This document shows positions 9,610 to 17,820 of a stretch of 64,000 nucleotides of DNA, in pieces. The position numbers and the translations under genes are program-made. The notes beneath the pieces are model-generated. The model was given only the letters and a program-made list of their open reading frames with translations. It ran no database searches and had not been told where the DNA came from. Origin of the DNA: JBEVOS01 sp964563395. Lineage in GTDB: Bacteria > Pseudomonadota > Alphaproteobacteria > Caulobacterales > Aquidulcibacteraceae. The DNA is taken from assembly GCA_964563395.1 (NCBI GenBank), contig CAZLWK010000002.1, forward strand, positions 1-64,000, written 5' to 3'. The number at the start of each line of letters is the position of its first letter. Positions within the stretch are counted from its first letter, which is position 1.

Positions 9610-9627
9610 CTCCCCGCCAGGGGGGAG
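9610..9627. repeat. short inverted repeat between rplT and pheS
   Basis: CTCCCC and GGGGAG arms separated by six bases sit in the 47-base gap between rplT and pheS. The blocks resemble the arms of the larger element at 5991-6101. It may be a repeat remnant or a weak attenuating hairpin. Confidence 0.45.
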
Positions 9628-9641
9628 GATAAGGCGCCGTC

Positions 9642-9998
9642 CTAAGCCAGCGCCGCCTTGGCCTTGTCGACAAGGCCCTTGAAGGCTTCGGGCTCGTTCA
9701 TGGCGAGATCGGCCATCACCTTCCGGTCCAGCTCGATGCCCGCCTTGAGGAGCCCGCTGATAAATCGGGAATAGGTGAGGCCTTCGGCGCGCACGCCGGC
9801 ATTGATGCGCTGGATCCAGAGCGCGCGGAAATTCCGCTTCTTCACGCGGCGATCGCGATAGGCGTATTGACCCGCCTTCTCGACCGCGGCGTTCGCCGTG
9901 CGGAACGTGTTCTTGCGGCGGCCATAATAGCCCTTCGCCGCCTTGACGACCTTCTTGTGCCGGGCGTGCGCGGTGACGCCCCCTTTGACGCGTGCCAT
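9642..9998 (-). CDS. rplT: 50S ribosomal protein L20
   Basis: Full-length L20 (118 residues), a primary 23S rRNA-binding protein needed early in 50S assembly. The basic N-terminus MARVKGGVTAHARHKKV and the RRVKKRNFRALWIQRINAGV core are diagnostic. A GGAG ribosome site lies eight bases before the ATG. It follows rpmI by 14 bases on the same strand and precedes pheST. In many bacteria L20 represses its own operon by binding leader RNA. Confidence 0.99.
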   Translation of the reverse strand: MARVKGGVTAHARHKKVVKAAKGYYGRRKNTFRTANAAVEKAGQYAYRDRRVKKRNFRALWIQRINAGVRAEGLTYSRFISGLLKAGIELDRKVMADLAMNEPEAFKGLVDKAKAALA

Positions 9999-10012
9999 CT
10001 AAGATTCTCCGC

Positions 10013-10216
10013 TCAATCGAGGCCGTAGGGAATCCAGAGCTTCACGCGATCGCCGTCCGGCTTCGCGAGCACGCTCGTGCCACGGTTCTGGCGGATATAT
10101 TTGCCCTTGTGGCTGATCAGGCGGTGGCGCTTGCCGGCGACGCCGGCCTTCACCTTCCCTGTCGCCGTGAGCTTGAAGCGCTTTTTAACGCCGCTCTTGG
10201 TCTTCAGTTTCGGCAT
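10013..10216 (-). CDS. rpmI: 50S ribosomal protein L35
   Basis: Complete L35, 67 residues, with the conserved start MPKLKTKSGVKKRFK and the HKGKYIRQNRG core. A near-consensus AGGAGG ribosome site precedes the start. It is the first gene of a minus-strand rpmI-rplT-pheS-pheT series. The usual upstream partner infC is separated from it by a membrane protein gene on the other strand. Confidence 0.99.
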   Translation of the reverse strand: MPKLKTKSGVKKRFKLTATGKVKAGVAGKRHRLISHKGKYIRQNRGTSVLAKPDGDRVKLWIPYGLD

Positions 10217-10237
10217 TTGTCCCTCCTATGGGATGAG

Positions 10238-10270
10238 ACCGCGCCGCGAACATGAGGGTTCAGGCGCGGT
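10238..10270 (-). promoter_or_regulatory. candidate leader hairpin of rpmI
   Basis: Twenty-odd bases upstream of the rpmI start, ACCGCGCC and GGCGCGGT form a perfect 8-bp stem around a 17-base loop. In the rpmI transcript it would lie just 5' of the AGGAGG site. Ribosomal operons of this type are often autoregulated through leader RNA, so a protein-binding hairpin is plausible. No known leader family was recognised. Confidence 0.35.
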
Positions 10271-10408
10271 TATTTGGCCGCCACGGCATGCCGTTTCGCC
10301 GGGCCGCCAAAAGAGGCGGGCTGATAGCATCGGCCCGGCCCGTCCGCAACCGCCCGTTCGGCGCAGACATGATTGCGGGCGTCATCCGGGGCGATTAACC
10401 TTCGCCCC

Positions 10409-10825
10409 ATGAACGCCATCGCCGAGGCCAAGGCCGGGATCAAAGCCACGCGGGCGCGTTTCCGCCGCGCGGTGACGCTGCTGCTCGGCTCGCCGGTGGC
10501 CATGGCCGTCTCCGCCGTGATGACGCTCTCGTTCGGGGCGCAGGCGCTCTATGCGCCGGGCCGGTTGCCGCCCGTCGGCGGCCTGAGCCTCGCCCAAGTC
10601 GGGCTGCCCTCGCTCGATCTTGGCGGCGCCGGCGACATGCTGCGCGAAGCGAGCGACGCGGCCATCCGCCAAGGCGGCCTTGAACAGGCGCGCGGCTTCT
10701 TGAGCGAGCACGCGGCGCTCATCCCCTGGCTGAACATCGCCGGGTTCGTGTTCTTCGCGCTGTTCTTCGTGTGGACGCTGTGGATCCAGGCGCGCAATTA
10801 CCGCCAGCCCAAGCCGCTCTATTGA
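10409..10825 (+). CDS. hypothetical two-helix membrane protein
   Basis: A 138-residue protein of unknown function. A basic N-terminus (RARFRRA) leads into a hydrophobic segment around residues 24-45. A central non-membrane stretch of about 60 residues follows, then a second strong hydrophobic segment (IAGFVFFALFFVWTLWI) near the C-terminus. It lies on the strand opposite its neighbours, tail to tail with infC with only seven bases between them, and splits the usual infC-rpmI neighbourhood. The ATG at 10409 is preferred to an upstream GTG-type start because the hydrophobic pattern fits better. Confidence 0.7.
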   Translation: MNAIAEAKAGIKATRARFRRAVTLLLGSPVAMAVSAVMTLSFGAQALYAPGRLPPVGGLSLAQVGLPSLDLGGAGDMLREASDAAIRQGGLEQARGFLSEHAALIPWLNIAGFVFFALFFVWTLWIQARNYRQPKPLY

Positions 10826-10832
10826 AGCGCGC

Positions 10833-11381
10833 TTAGGCGCGCGGGGCGAGCACCATCACCACTTGCCGGCCCTCGAAGCGCGGCTCGTGCTCGACCTTGG
10901 CGACCTCTTCCAATTCGTCGCGCATGCGATCCAAGAGCTGCATGCCGAGATGGGTGTGCGCCATTTCACGACCGCGGAAGCGCAGCGTGACCTTCACCTT
11001 GTCGCCCTCTTCGAAGAAACGGTGAATGGCCTTCATCTTCACTTCGTAATCGTGGTCGTCGATGTTCGGACGGACCTTGATTTCCTTCAGCTCGATGCGC
11101 TTGGCCTTCTTGCGCGTTTCGGCCTTCTTCTTCTGTTCCTCGAAGCGATATTTGCCATAATCCATGATCTTGCAGACGGGTGGCTCGGCCTGCGGCGCCA
11201 CTTCCACAAGATCGAGCCCAGCCTCGCGCGCAGCTTCGAGCGCGGCGAAAAAGGGCACCTCGCCCTGCTTTTCCCCTGCCTCATCGATGAGCAAAACGCG
11301 CGGCGTGCCCCGAATTTCTTCGTTGACGCGGGGGCCGTCGCGCGAAGCGGGCGGCGCGGCCTGATACGGACGACGGACTAT
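10833..11381 (-). CDS. infC: translation initiation factor IF-3, AUA start
   Basis: IF-3 binds the 30S subunit and checks start codons. A frame opened at the TTG at 11294 gives only 153 residues and cuts off the conserved N-terminal GPRVNEEIRG segment. Reading further upstream in frame restores that segment and reaches an ATA codon at 11381, preceded at correct spacing by CAGGAGAG; no ATG, GTG or TTG fits. The resulting 182 residues is a normal IF-3 length. IF-3 genes in many bacteria use AUU-class starts because the factor discriminates against them, giving autoregulation. The C-terminal domain includes RFRGREMAH. Confidence 0.95.
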   Translation of the reverse strand: MVRRPYQAAPPASRDGPRVNEEIRGTPRVLLIDEAGEKQGEVPFFAALEAAREAGLDLVEVAPQAEPPVCKIMDYGKYRFEEQKKKAETRKKAKRIELKEIKVRPNIDDHDYEVKMKAIHRFFEEGDKVKVTLRFRGREMAHTHLGMQLLDRMRDELEEVAKVEHEPRFEGRQVVMVLAPRA

Positions 11382-11465
11382 ATTCGCTCTCCTGCGGTCA
11401 TGTTTTAGGAGCCGGCGGCCCTCAAGGCGCCAGCCCGCCCAATATCGCCTGCCGCGCGCGCGGCT

Positions 11466-12536
11466 TCAAGCGCCGCTTCTTACTTGGGCGGAGTCGGCGT
11501 AGGCGCCGAGATTGCGCAGCGCCCGATCCACATCGATGACGGGCAGCTCGGTCAGTTGGCGGGCGCAGAGCGTGATGACGCCGCCCGGCCCGCGCGGGGC
11601 CACGCGCTCGGGATCGGAATCAGCCCCGAACAGCACGAGGCCGCGCGCCCCGGCGGCGGCGGCGATGTGCATCGGGCCTGTGTCGTTGCCCACGGCGAAC
11701 ACGGCGCGCTCGGCCAGGGTGGCGATCTGGAACAGATCGGTGCGCGAGACGAGGTTCTTCGCGCTCGGCTCGGCGCGCGCGATGGCGGCGCCGATCTCGG
11801 CCTCGGCGGTCGCGCCGATCACGACGGGCGTCACACCCTGGGCGGCCACGCAGCGCGCCAGGGCCGCGAATTGCTCCTCCGGCCAGCGTTTTTCCGGCCG
11901 GTGCGGCGAGGCGCCGGGGATGAACAGGCCATAACGGCCGCGTATGCCGAAATAGGCCGGCTGCAGGCGCGGGGGATCGCGCAGCGCGGTGCGGATCCAG
12001 GAAAGGTCCGGCAGCGGCGCATCGCCGATAGGATACCCCTCCTCCGGCCCGACGCCCGCGAAGCGCAATTGCTCGGCCAAGCGGTCGAGCGTGTGCATTT
12101 CGGCCCGCGCGGGATTGGCGTGGGGGTGCGAGCAGCCGGGCGCCACGCCCGACCAGAGCGGCGGCCATGGCCGCAGCGCCTGGTAATAATTGCTGGTCCG
12201 CCCCGAGGTCTGCAGATCGTAGACCATGTCGTACTTGGCCGCGCGGATGCGGGCGATGAGCTGGGCCACCGCCTGGGGATCGCGCGGGCGGCCGTCATCC
12301 TCGACGATGTCGAACAGCGGGCATTCGTCGGCGAAGGCCTTGAACGGCTCGGTCGTCAGCAGCGTGATCCGGGCCCCCACGTGATAGTCGCGGATCATCC
12401 GGGCCGCCGCCAGCGCCTGGATGAAATCGCCCAAAGCGCCGAGCTTGATGATCAGCACGCGCTTGGCGTTGCGCGGCGCCGGCCGCCAGGACGGGTCCTG
12501 CGGCTTGCGGAAAAAGGGATTGAGGACCGATTTCAT
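11466..12536 (-). CDS. glycosyltransferase family 9 (heptosyltransferase-like)
   Basis: A 356-residue protein with GT-B architecture. The N-terminal KRVLIIKLGALGDFIQALAA signature is typical of ADP-heptose:LPS heptosyltransferases, and the C-terminal donor domain contains AVGNDTGPMHIAAAAG, the family's nucleotide-sugar-binding motif. It probably adds a heptose or related sugar to the LPS core on the inner membrane. It starts 19 bases after the stop of the family 4 glycosyltransferase gene, so both likely form a two-gene envelope polysaccharide operon. Acceptor and donor are not determinable. Confidence 0.88.
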   Translation of the reverse strand: MKSVLNPFFRKPQDPSWRPAPRNAKRVLIIKLGALGDFIQALAAARMIRDYHVGARITLLTTEPFKAFADECPLFDIVEDDGRPRDPQAVAQLIARIRAAKYDMVYDLQTSGRTSNYYQALRPWPPLWSGVAPGCSHPHANPARAEMHTLDRLAEQLRFAGVGPEEGYPIGDAPLPDLSWIRTALRDPPRLQPAYFGIRGRYGLFIPGASPHRPEKRWPEEQFAALARCVAAQGVTPVVIGATAEAEIGAAIARAEPSAKNLVSRTDLFQIATLAERAVFAVGNDTGPMHIAAAAGARGLVLFGADSDPERVAPRGPGGVITLCARQLTELPVIDVDRALRNLGAYADSAQVRSGA

Positions 12537-12555
12537 GTCTGTCCCGCGCCGTCAT

Positions 12556-13707
12556 TCACGATTCGGGCCGCTTCAGCAGCCGATGATAGACGCCAAGCGT
12601 GGCCGCTTGAAGCGCCTCCTTGGAATAGCGGGCCCTAGCGCCGGCGGACGCCTTGGCCCCGATTGCGGCCCGCTCGGCCGGGCTCATGGTCATCACATGA
12701 TCGAGGGCCGCGGCCCAGGTCTCGATCGCCCCGGGCTTGATGAGGAAGCCGGTCTCGCCGTCCTCGATCGTCTCCAGATAGCCGCCCGCCGCCGAGGCGA
12801 TGACCACCCGGCCCATGGCCTGCGCCTCCACCGCCGAGCGGCCGAACGCCTCCGGCTCGATCGACGGCAGGGCCACGGCGTCGGCCGCGAGATAGGCTGC
12901 GGGCATGTCGGCGAGATGACCCGTAATGACCACGTCTCCATCCAGATCGCCGGCGGCGACCGCCGCGTTGAGCTCCTGGAGATAGCCCTCCCGGCCCTGG
13001 GCGTCGCCCGCCAAAACCAGCTTGATCCGCACCTTTCTGACCATGCGGATGCGGGCCGCCGCCTCGATCATTTCCAGCTGGCCCTTCCAGCGGGTCAATC
13101 GGGCTGGCACCAAGACGGTGAACCGATCCGCGGGCGCGCTCCAGGCGCGGCGCAGCGCCTCCACCCGCGCCCGCGCCACGGCGGCGGGATCGAACCGGGC
13201 GAGATCGACGCCGCGCGGGATAGTCACCACCCGATCGGGATCGAGCTTGTGCGTGCGCAGGATGTGCTGGCGCGTATATTCGGAATTGGCGATCACCACA
13301 TCGCCCCGCGCCATCACCTCATTGTAGCGGCGCTTCAGGCCGCTCTTGGCGTTGTAGATGCCGTGATAGGTGGTGACGAAGGGCTTACCGAGCTTGCGCG
13401 CAGCCCAATAGGCGCTCCAGGCCGGCGCACGCGAGCGGGCATGAATCAGATCCACGCCGCGCTCCGCCGCCGCCCGCGCGATCCGCCCGGCATTGGCCCA
13501 AATCTCGATCGGGTTCTTGGTGTCGGCGGGGATGCGGATCAATTCACCGCCCACCGCCGTCAATTCGTCCTCAAGTCGCCCGCCGCTGCTGGCCACCAGG
13601 GCTGCCCCGCCGTCGCGCGCCACTGCCTCGGCCACCTCGATCGTGGTGCGCTCGACGCCGCCCGCATCCAGGGCGGGCGTGACCTGCAGCACGGAATAGG
13701 TGGGCAT
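12556..13707 (-). CDS. glycosyltransferase family 4/1
   Basis: A 383-residue GT-B glycosyltransferase. The N-terminal acceptor domain begins YSVLQVTPALDAGGVERTT, and the C-terminal domain carries EPEAFGRSAVEAQAMGRVVI, the E-x7-E-type donor-binding motif. The start at 13707 (MPTYSV) is preferred because homologues begin just before the first strand; an upstream ATG at 13803 would run into the divergent hydrolase gene. Probably acts in LPS or exopolysaccharide synthesis with the family 9 enzyme directly downstream. Confidence 0.88.
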   Translation of the reverse strand: MPTYSVLQVTPALDAGGVERTTIEVAEAVARDGGAALVASSGGRLEDELTAVGGELIRIPADTKNPIEIWANAGRIARAAAERGVDLIHARSRAPAWSAYWAARKLGKPFVTTYHGIYNAKSGLKRRYNEVMARGDVVIANSEYTRQHILRTHKLDPDRVVTIPRGVDLARFDPAAVARARVEALRRAWSAPADRFTVLVPARLTRWKGQLEMIEAAARIRMVRKVRIKLVLAGDAQGREGYLQELNAAVAAGDLDGDVVITGHLADMPAAYLAADAVALPSIEPEAFGRSAVEAQAMGRVVIASAAGGYLETIEDGETGFLIKPGAIETWAAALDHVMTMSPAERAAIGAKASAGARARYSKEALQAATLGVYHRLLKRPES

Positions 13708-13795
13708 GGATCCTGTCCCCTCGGGGGCTTGCGCGCGATTTCTTGTCAGCGGCCCCGCTTCATCGCATCGCTGGCGCAGCATTGGGTCAGTTACC

Positions 13796-14545
13796 ATGGA
13801 CACAGATCAAATCGAGTGGATTGATCGCGGCGACGGCGAAAAGCTCGCCTTCGCGCGCAGAGCGGGCGCCGGTCCGACGCTTGTATGGCTGTCCGGGTTC
13901 CATTCCGACATGCGCGGCACAAAGGCCGCCGCGCTGGATCGATGGGCCGCGCGCACGGGAAACGCCTATCTGCGCTTCGACTATTCCGGGCATGGGCTAT
14001 CCGGCGGCCGCTTCGAGGACGGCTCGATCACGCAATGGCGCGATGACGCGCTCGTCATGATCGATCGCGTCGCGCAAGGAGAGCTCATACTAGTCGGCTC
14101 GTCCATGGGCGGCTGGATCGCGCCCCTGTGCGCGCTCGCCCGGCCAGAACGTGTGCAAGCGCTGGTGCTGATCGCGCCGGCGGCCGATTTCACCGAAGCG
14201 CTGCTCTGGAACGGATTGGACGATTCGGCGCGCGCGCAGATCGCGACGCAAGGCCATTGGATGCGGCCCTCGCTCTATGAACAGCCGTACCCGATCACAC
14301 GCAAACTGATCGAGGACGGCCGCGCGCATCTCATTCTCGGCGCGCCGATCAAATTCGACGGTCCCGTGCGTATCCTGCAAGGCATGTGCGATCCGGACGT
14401 GCCTTGGCGCCACGCCTTCACGCTCGTGGAAAAACTCACCAGCGAGGATGTGCGCTTCATCGCGGTGAAGGATGGCGATCATCGCCTGTCGCGCCCGAAG
14501 GACATCGCGCTTCTGGAAGAAACCATAGCGGGCCTCGCCTTTTGA
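13796..14545 (+). CDS. alpha/beta hydrolase, ABHD10-like
   Basis: A 249-residue alpha/beta-hydrolase. Visible are the oxyanion region LSGFHSDMRG, DYSGHGLSGG, the nucleophile elbow GSSMGGW (about residue 103), a late acidic residue in MCDPDVPW and the final histidine in KDGDHRLS. The pattern resembles the ABHD10/palmitoyl-thioesterase-like group, so an acyl-thioester or ester substrate is plausible but unproved. It is divergent from the glycosyltransferase operon and lies 74 bases before the C5-dicarboxylyl-CoA cluster. Confidence 0.85.
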   Translation: MDTDQIEWIDRGDGEKLAFARRAGAGPTLVWLSGFHSDMRGTKAAALDRWAARTGNAYLRFDYSGHGLSGGRFEDGSITQWRDDALVMIDRVAQGELILVGSSMGGWIAPLCALARPERVQALVLIAPAADFTEALLWNGLDDSARAQIATQGHWMRPSLYEQPYPITRKLIEDGRAHLILGAPIKFDGPVRILQGMCDPDVPWRHAFTLVEKLTSEDVRFIAVKDGDHRLSRPKDIALLEETIAGLAF

Positions 14546-14619
14546 GCACGCGCGAAGATTGCGCTTTCGCAAGCCGCGCCCTTCCCGCATAGTCCCCGGA
14601 TAAGATCGCCGGAGGCGGC

Positions 14620-15468
14620 ATGGGAGAAACGCGCTGGGACGCCTTCGTCGGGCGCAGCGAAACGAGCGCCGACCGCGTCGCCGAGACGCCGGCCGCGCAA
14701 CTCGCCGCAACTTTGAACCGCGGCGCCGACATCGATACGCGCCCCGGCGCGCCATTGCCGCCGCTCTGGATCTGGCTATCCTTCCTGCCGCGCGCGCAAA
14801 TGCGTGATGTCGGCCCGGACGGGCATCCCAAGCGCGGTGGCTTCTTGCCCCCCGTGCCGCTGGAACGGCGCATGTGGGCGGGCTCGCGGATGCATTTCCA
14901 TGCGCCGGTCCGCGTCGGAGACGAGGTTGAGCGTCTCTCCACCATCACGAAAATCGCGGAGAAAAGCGGCAAGAGCGGCGACATGGTGTTCGCCACCGTG
15001 CGTCACGAGGTGCGCGCGAACGGCGCGCTGGCGATCGAGGAAGAGCAGGACATCGTCTATCTCGCGATACCGGAGCGCTTTTCCCCGCCCGCGCCGACGC
15101 CGGCGCCGCCCTGCGATTGGCGCGAGGACGTCGCCATCGATCCCGTGCTCCTGTTCCGCTTCTCCGCGCTGACCTTCAACGGCCATCGCATCCATTATGA
15201 CCGCGCCTATGCGACGGACGTGGAGAAATATCCCGGCCTCGTCGTGCACGGCCCGCTTCAAGCAATTCTTTTGTTCGACGCGGCGATGGCCCGCGCGCCT
15301 GGCCGCAGCGCCGCGCGGTTTTCGTTTCGCGGGATGCGTCCGCTGTTCGATTTCGACGCGGTGACGGTGAATGGGCGCGCGCGCGACGATGGCGGCCTCG
15401 ATCTTTACACCGCCAACGCCGACGGCGCCGTCGGCATGCAGGCCGAATTGCACTGGGAGCAGGCATGA
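14620..15468 (+). CDS. meh: mesaconyl-C4-CoA hydratase-like protein (Meh)
   Basis: A 282-residue double-hotdog protein with a FAS1-type dehydratase N-terminal half and a MaoC-like C-terminal half (FNGHRIHYDRAYA, then GLVVHGPLQA). This is the layout of mesaconyl-C4-CoA (3-methylfumaryl-CoA) hydratase, which makes (S)-citramalyl-CoA. GGAGG precedes the ATG. Its stop overlaps the next start as ATGA, coupling it to a malyl/citramalyl-CoA lyase gene, with a CoA-transferase gene after that. This exact trio is what supports the specific name; taken alone the protein could be another FAS1-like dehydratase. Confidence 0.82.
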   Translation: MGETRWDAFVGRSETSADRVAETPAAQLAATLNRGADIDTRPGAPLPPLWIWLSFLPRAQMRDVGPDGHPKRGGFLPPVPLERRMWAGSRMHFHAPVRVGDEVERLSTITKIAEKSGKSGDMVFATVRHEVRANGALAIEEEQDIVYLAIPERFSPPAPTPAPPCDWREDVAIDPVLLFRFSALTFNGHRIHYDRAYATDVEKYPGLVVHGPLQAILLFDAAMARAPGRSAARFSFRGMRPLFDFDAVTVNGRARDDGGLDLYTANADGAVGMQAELHWEQA

Positions 15469-16397
15469 ATTCAGCGCGGCCCGAGCGGTTGGAGCGCTCC
15501 ATCCTGATCGCCCCGGGCGGCGATCCGCAAAAGCTCGCTAAGGCCGCCGCCGCGCAGGCGGATGCGATCTGCCTCGATTGCGAGGACGCCGTCGCGCCGG
15601 ATCGGAAATCCGAAGCGCGCGGTCATGTGATTCACGCGCTCAACACGCTCGATTTCGGCGGCAAGCTGCGCCTCGTGCGCATCAACGGTCTCGACACCTC
15701 CTTCGCCTATCGCGATCTGGTGGAGATTGTCGAAGGCGCGGGCGACAATCTCGATCTGATCGTCGTGCCGAAAGTGAACGGACGCGACGAAGTGCGCTTC
15801 GTCGACATGATGCTCACGCAGATCGAAGCGGAGATGGGCTTTTCGCGCCGCATCGGCGTTGAGGCCATGATCGAAACGGCGGCGGGCCTCGTCAACATAC
15901 GCGACGTGGCCGCCGCCTCAGATCGGCTTGAGGCGTTGATTTTCGGGTCGGGCGATTACGCGGCCTCCGCCGGCATGCCGCTTGAAACCATCGGCGCGCT
16001 CGACGCGCATGACGCGCTTTATCCCGGCCATCGCTGGCATCACGTGATGCACGCCATCGTCACCGCCGCGCACGCCTTCGGTCTGCGCGCCATTGACGGC
16101 CCCTTCGCGCCCTTCAATGACGGCGAGGGCTTGGAGCGCATGGCCAATATCGCGCGCGTGCTCGGCTTCGACGGCAAATGGTGCATTCATCCAAGCCAGC
16201 CAGAGACGGTCGATCGCATCTTCGCGCCAAGCGAAACGCAGATCGCCTATGCGCAGAGCGTGCTTGAAGCCTATGGCGCGGCCACACGCGAAGGGCGCGG
16301 GGCTGTGAGCGTGAACGGAAAGATGGTGGACGCCGCCAATCTGCGCATGTGCGAGGAAATCCTCGCGCGCGCGCGCCGCGCCGGCCTCGTCTCATAA
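15465..16397 (+). CDS. mcl: citramalyl/malyl-CoA lyase (CitE-like, HpcH/HpaI family)
   Basis: A 310-residue TIM-barrel lyase of the CitE/HpcH family. It shows LDCEDAVAPDRK near residue 38, the arginine in LRLVRINGLDT, the glutamate in GVEAMIETAAGL and GKWCIHPSQ near residue 240, which are family metal- and CoA-binding features. Members cleave malyl-CoA or citramalyl-CoA to a 2-oxoacid and acetyl-CoA. Placed between the hydratase and the CoA transferase, it would cleave citramalyl-CoA into acetyl-CoA and pyruvate. It is translationally coupled to the upstream gene. Confidence 0.85.
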   Translation: MNSARPERLERSILIAPGGDPQKLAKAAAAQADAICLDCEDAVAPDRKSEARGHVIHALNTLDFGGKLRLVRINGLDTSFAYRDLVEIVEGAGDNLDLIVVPKVNGRDEVRFVDMMLTQIEAEMGFSRRIGVEAMIETAAGLVNIRDVAAASDRLEALIFGSGDYAASAGMPLETIGALDAHDALYPGHRWHHVMHAIVTAAHAFGLRAIDGPFAPFNDGEGLERMANIARVLGFDGKWCIHPSQPETVDRIFAPSETQIAYAQSVLEAYGAATREGRGAVSVNGKMVDAANLRMCEEILARARRAGLVS

Positions 16398-16421
16398 CAA
16401 ACAGAACCGCGGGAGCCGGCG

Positions 16422-17636
16422 ATGGTGAAGATACTCGAAGGCCTGCGCATCGTGGAGGGATCGGCCTTCGTCGCCGCCCCGCTCGCGGGCATGACGCTGG
16501 CGCAAATGGGCGCGGACGTGATCCGCTTCGATCGTATTCGCGGCGGCCTCGATCATGCGCGCTGGCCGGTGACGGATAAGGGACGCTCGCTGTTCTGGGC
16601 TGGGCTGAACAAAGGCAAGCGCAGCCTCGCCGTCGATATGTCGACGCCGCGCGGCCAGGAGATCGTCACGCGGCTGATCTGCGCGCCGGGCGAAGGCAAG
16701 GGCATCTTCCTCACCAATCTGCGCGTGCGCGGCTGGATGGATTACGATTCGCTCAAGAAGCATCGCGAAGATCTGATCATGATGTCGGTGACAGGCGATA
16801 GGCGCGGCGGTCCGCAAGTGGATTACACCGTCAATCCGGCCGTCGGCTTTCCCACAGCGACCGGGCCTGAAGGCTCGGCCGAACCGGTCGGCCATGTGCT
16901 GCCCGCCTGGGATTGCATCACCGGTCAACAGGCCGCGCTCGGCATTCTCGCGGCGGAGCGCCATCGACGGCTCACCGGGCGCGGACAACTCGTCGAACTC
17001 GCGCTCAAGGACATGGCCGCCTCAATGCTCGGCAATCTCGGCATTATCGGCGAGGTGATGATCAATGACGTGGACCGGCCCAAAATGGGCAACGCGCTCT
17101 ATGGCGCCTATGCGCAGGATTTCGTCTGCAAGGGCGGCGGGCGCGTGATCGTGGTGGCGCTGACCATCCGCCAATGGGACAATCTGAAGGCCGCCACGCA
17201 CACGCAAGTCGCGTTCGACGAATTGGCCGCCAAGCTCGGTGTGAAACTGTCCCTGGAAGGCGAGCGCTTCAAGCATCGCCACGCCATCACCGAGGTCTTG
17301 AAGCCGTTCTTCGACGAGCGGCGCGTGGAGGATTTCGCCAAGAGCTTCGACGATCATTCCGTCACCTGGGCGCGCTATCGCAGCTTCAAGCAAGCGGTGA
17401 TGGAGGATCCCGATTTCTCCACCGACAATCCGATGTTCTCCATGCTCGACCATCCCGGCATCGGCGCCTATCTGACGCCCGGCAATCCGATCGCGTTTTC
17501 CGATGTGGAGCGCATTCCGCCCGAGCGCGCGCCGAGCCTGGGCGAGAACACCGACGAAATCCTCACCGATATCGGCTTCAGCGACGCGGAAATCGCCAAT
17601 CTGCACGACGACAAGATCGTCGCCGGCCCGCACTGA
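16422..17636 (+). CDS. mct: class III CoA transferase, mesaconyl-CoA C1-C4 transferase-like (Mct)
   Basis: A 404-residue family III (CaiB/BaiF) CoA transferase beginning LEGLRIVEGSAFVAAPLAGM and containing RGQLVELALKDMAASML, where the catalytic aspartate of the family is expected (KDMA). The closest functional idea is mesaconyl-CoA C1-C4 transferase, which moves CoA within mesaconate in the 3-hydroxypropionate bicycle. The two upstream genes encode the next two enzymes of that route. It starts 24 bases after the lyase stop and is followed at once by a strong terminator, so it ends the operon. Confidence 0.8.
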   Translation: MVKILEGLRIVEGSAFVAAPLAGMTLAQMGADVIRFDRIRGGLDHARWPVTDKGRSLFWAGLNKGKRSLAVDMSTPRGQEIVTRLICAPGEGKGIFLTNLRVRGWMDYDSLKKHREDLIMMSVTGDRRGGPQVDYTVNPAVGFPTATGPEGSAEPVGHVLPAWDCITGQQAALGILAAERHRRLTGRGQLVELALKDMAASMLGNLGIIGEVMINDVDRPKMGNALYGAYAQDFVCKGGGRVIVVALTIRQWDNLKAATHTQVAFDELAAKLGVKLSLEGERFKHRHAITEVLKPFFDERRVEDFAKSFDDHSVTWARYRSFKQAVMEDPDFSTDNPMFSMLDHPGIGAYLTPGNPIAFSDVERIPPERAPSLGENTDEILTDIGFSDAEIANLHDDKIVAGPH

Positions 17637-17642
17637 TGCGAA

Positions 17643-17673
17643 AAGGCCCGGCGTCGCCGCCGGGCCTTCGTTT
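17643..17673 (+). terminator. rho-independent terminator of the meh-mcl-mct operon
   Basis: A perfect 11-bp stem (AAGGCCCGGCG / CGCCGGGCCTT) with a four-base TCGC loop and a TTCGTTT tail begins six bases after the mct stop. It is the clearest intrinsic terminator in the first third of the window. Confidence 0.88.
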
Positions 17674-17697
17674 CAGCATTCGAGACCGGTGCGGGTT

Positions 17698-17790
17698 TTA
17701 CGCGACGATCAGAGCGGCTTGCGCGGCGGTGGCGTAGGCGGCCGGCGTGAACACGGCGATGGCGGCGAGGAGCGCGAAAATCTTGGTCAT
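17698..17790 (-). CDS. 30-residue hydrophobic micro-protein, copy B
   Basis: A 30-residue ORF reading MTKIFALLAAIAVF followed by an alanine-rich half. It differs from the upstream copy at 17821-17913 only at residue 22 (Ala instead of Val), although the DNA differs at several third positions. That pattern is expected of a selected coding sequence. The lysine and long hydrophobic run look like a signal or membrane-insertion segment. Its ribosome site (AGAAGAAAG) is weaker than that of the first copy. No function is known to me. Confidence 0.6.
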   Translation of the reverse strand: MTKIFALLAAIAVFTPAAYATAAQAALIVA

Positions 17791-17820
17791 GACGCTGGGC
17801 TTTCTTCTGGAGCTGGCGGT

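Noticed and set aside
13708..13803. Longer N-terminus of the family 4 glycosyltransferase
   Set aside because: It would add 32 residues without homology and overlap the divergent hydrolase start.
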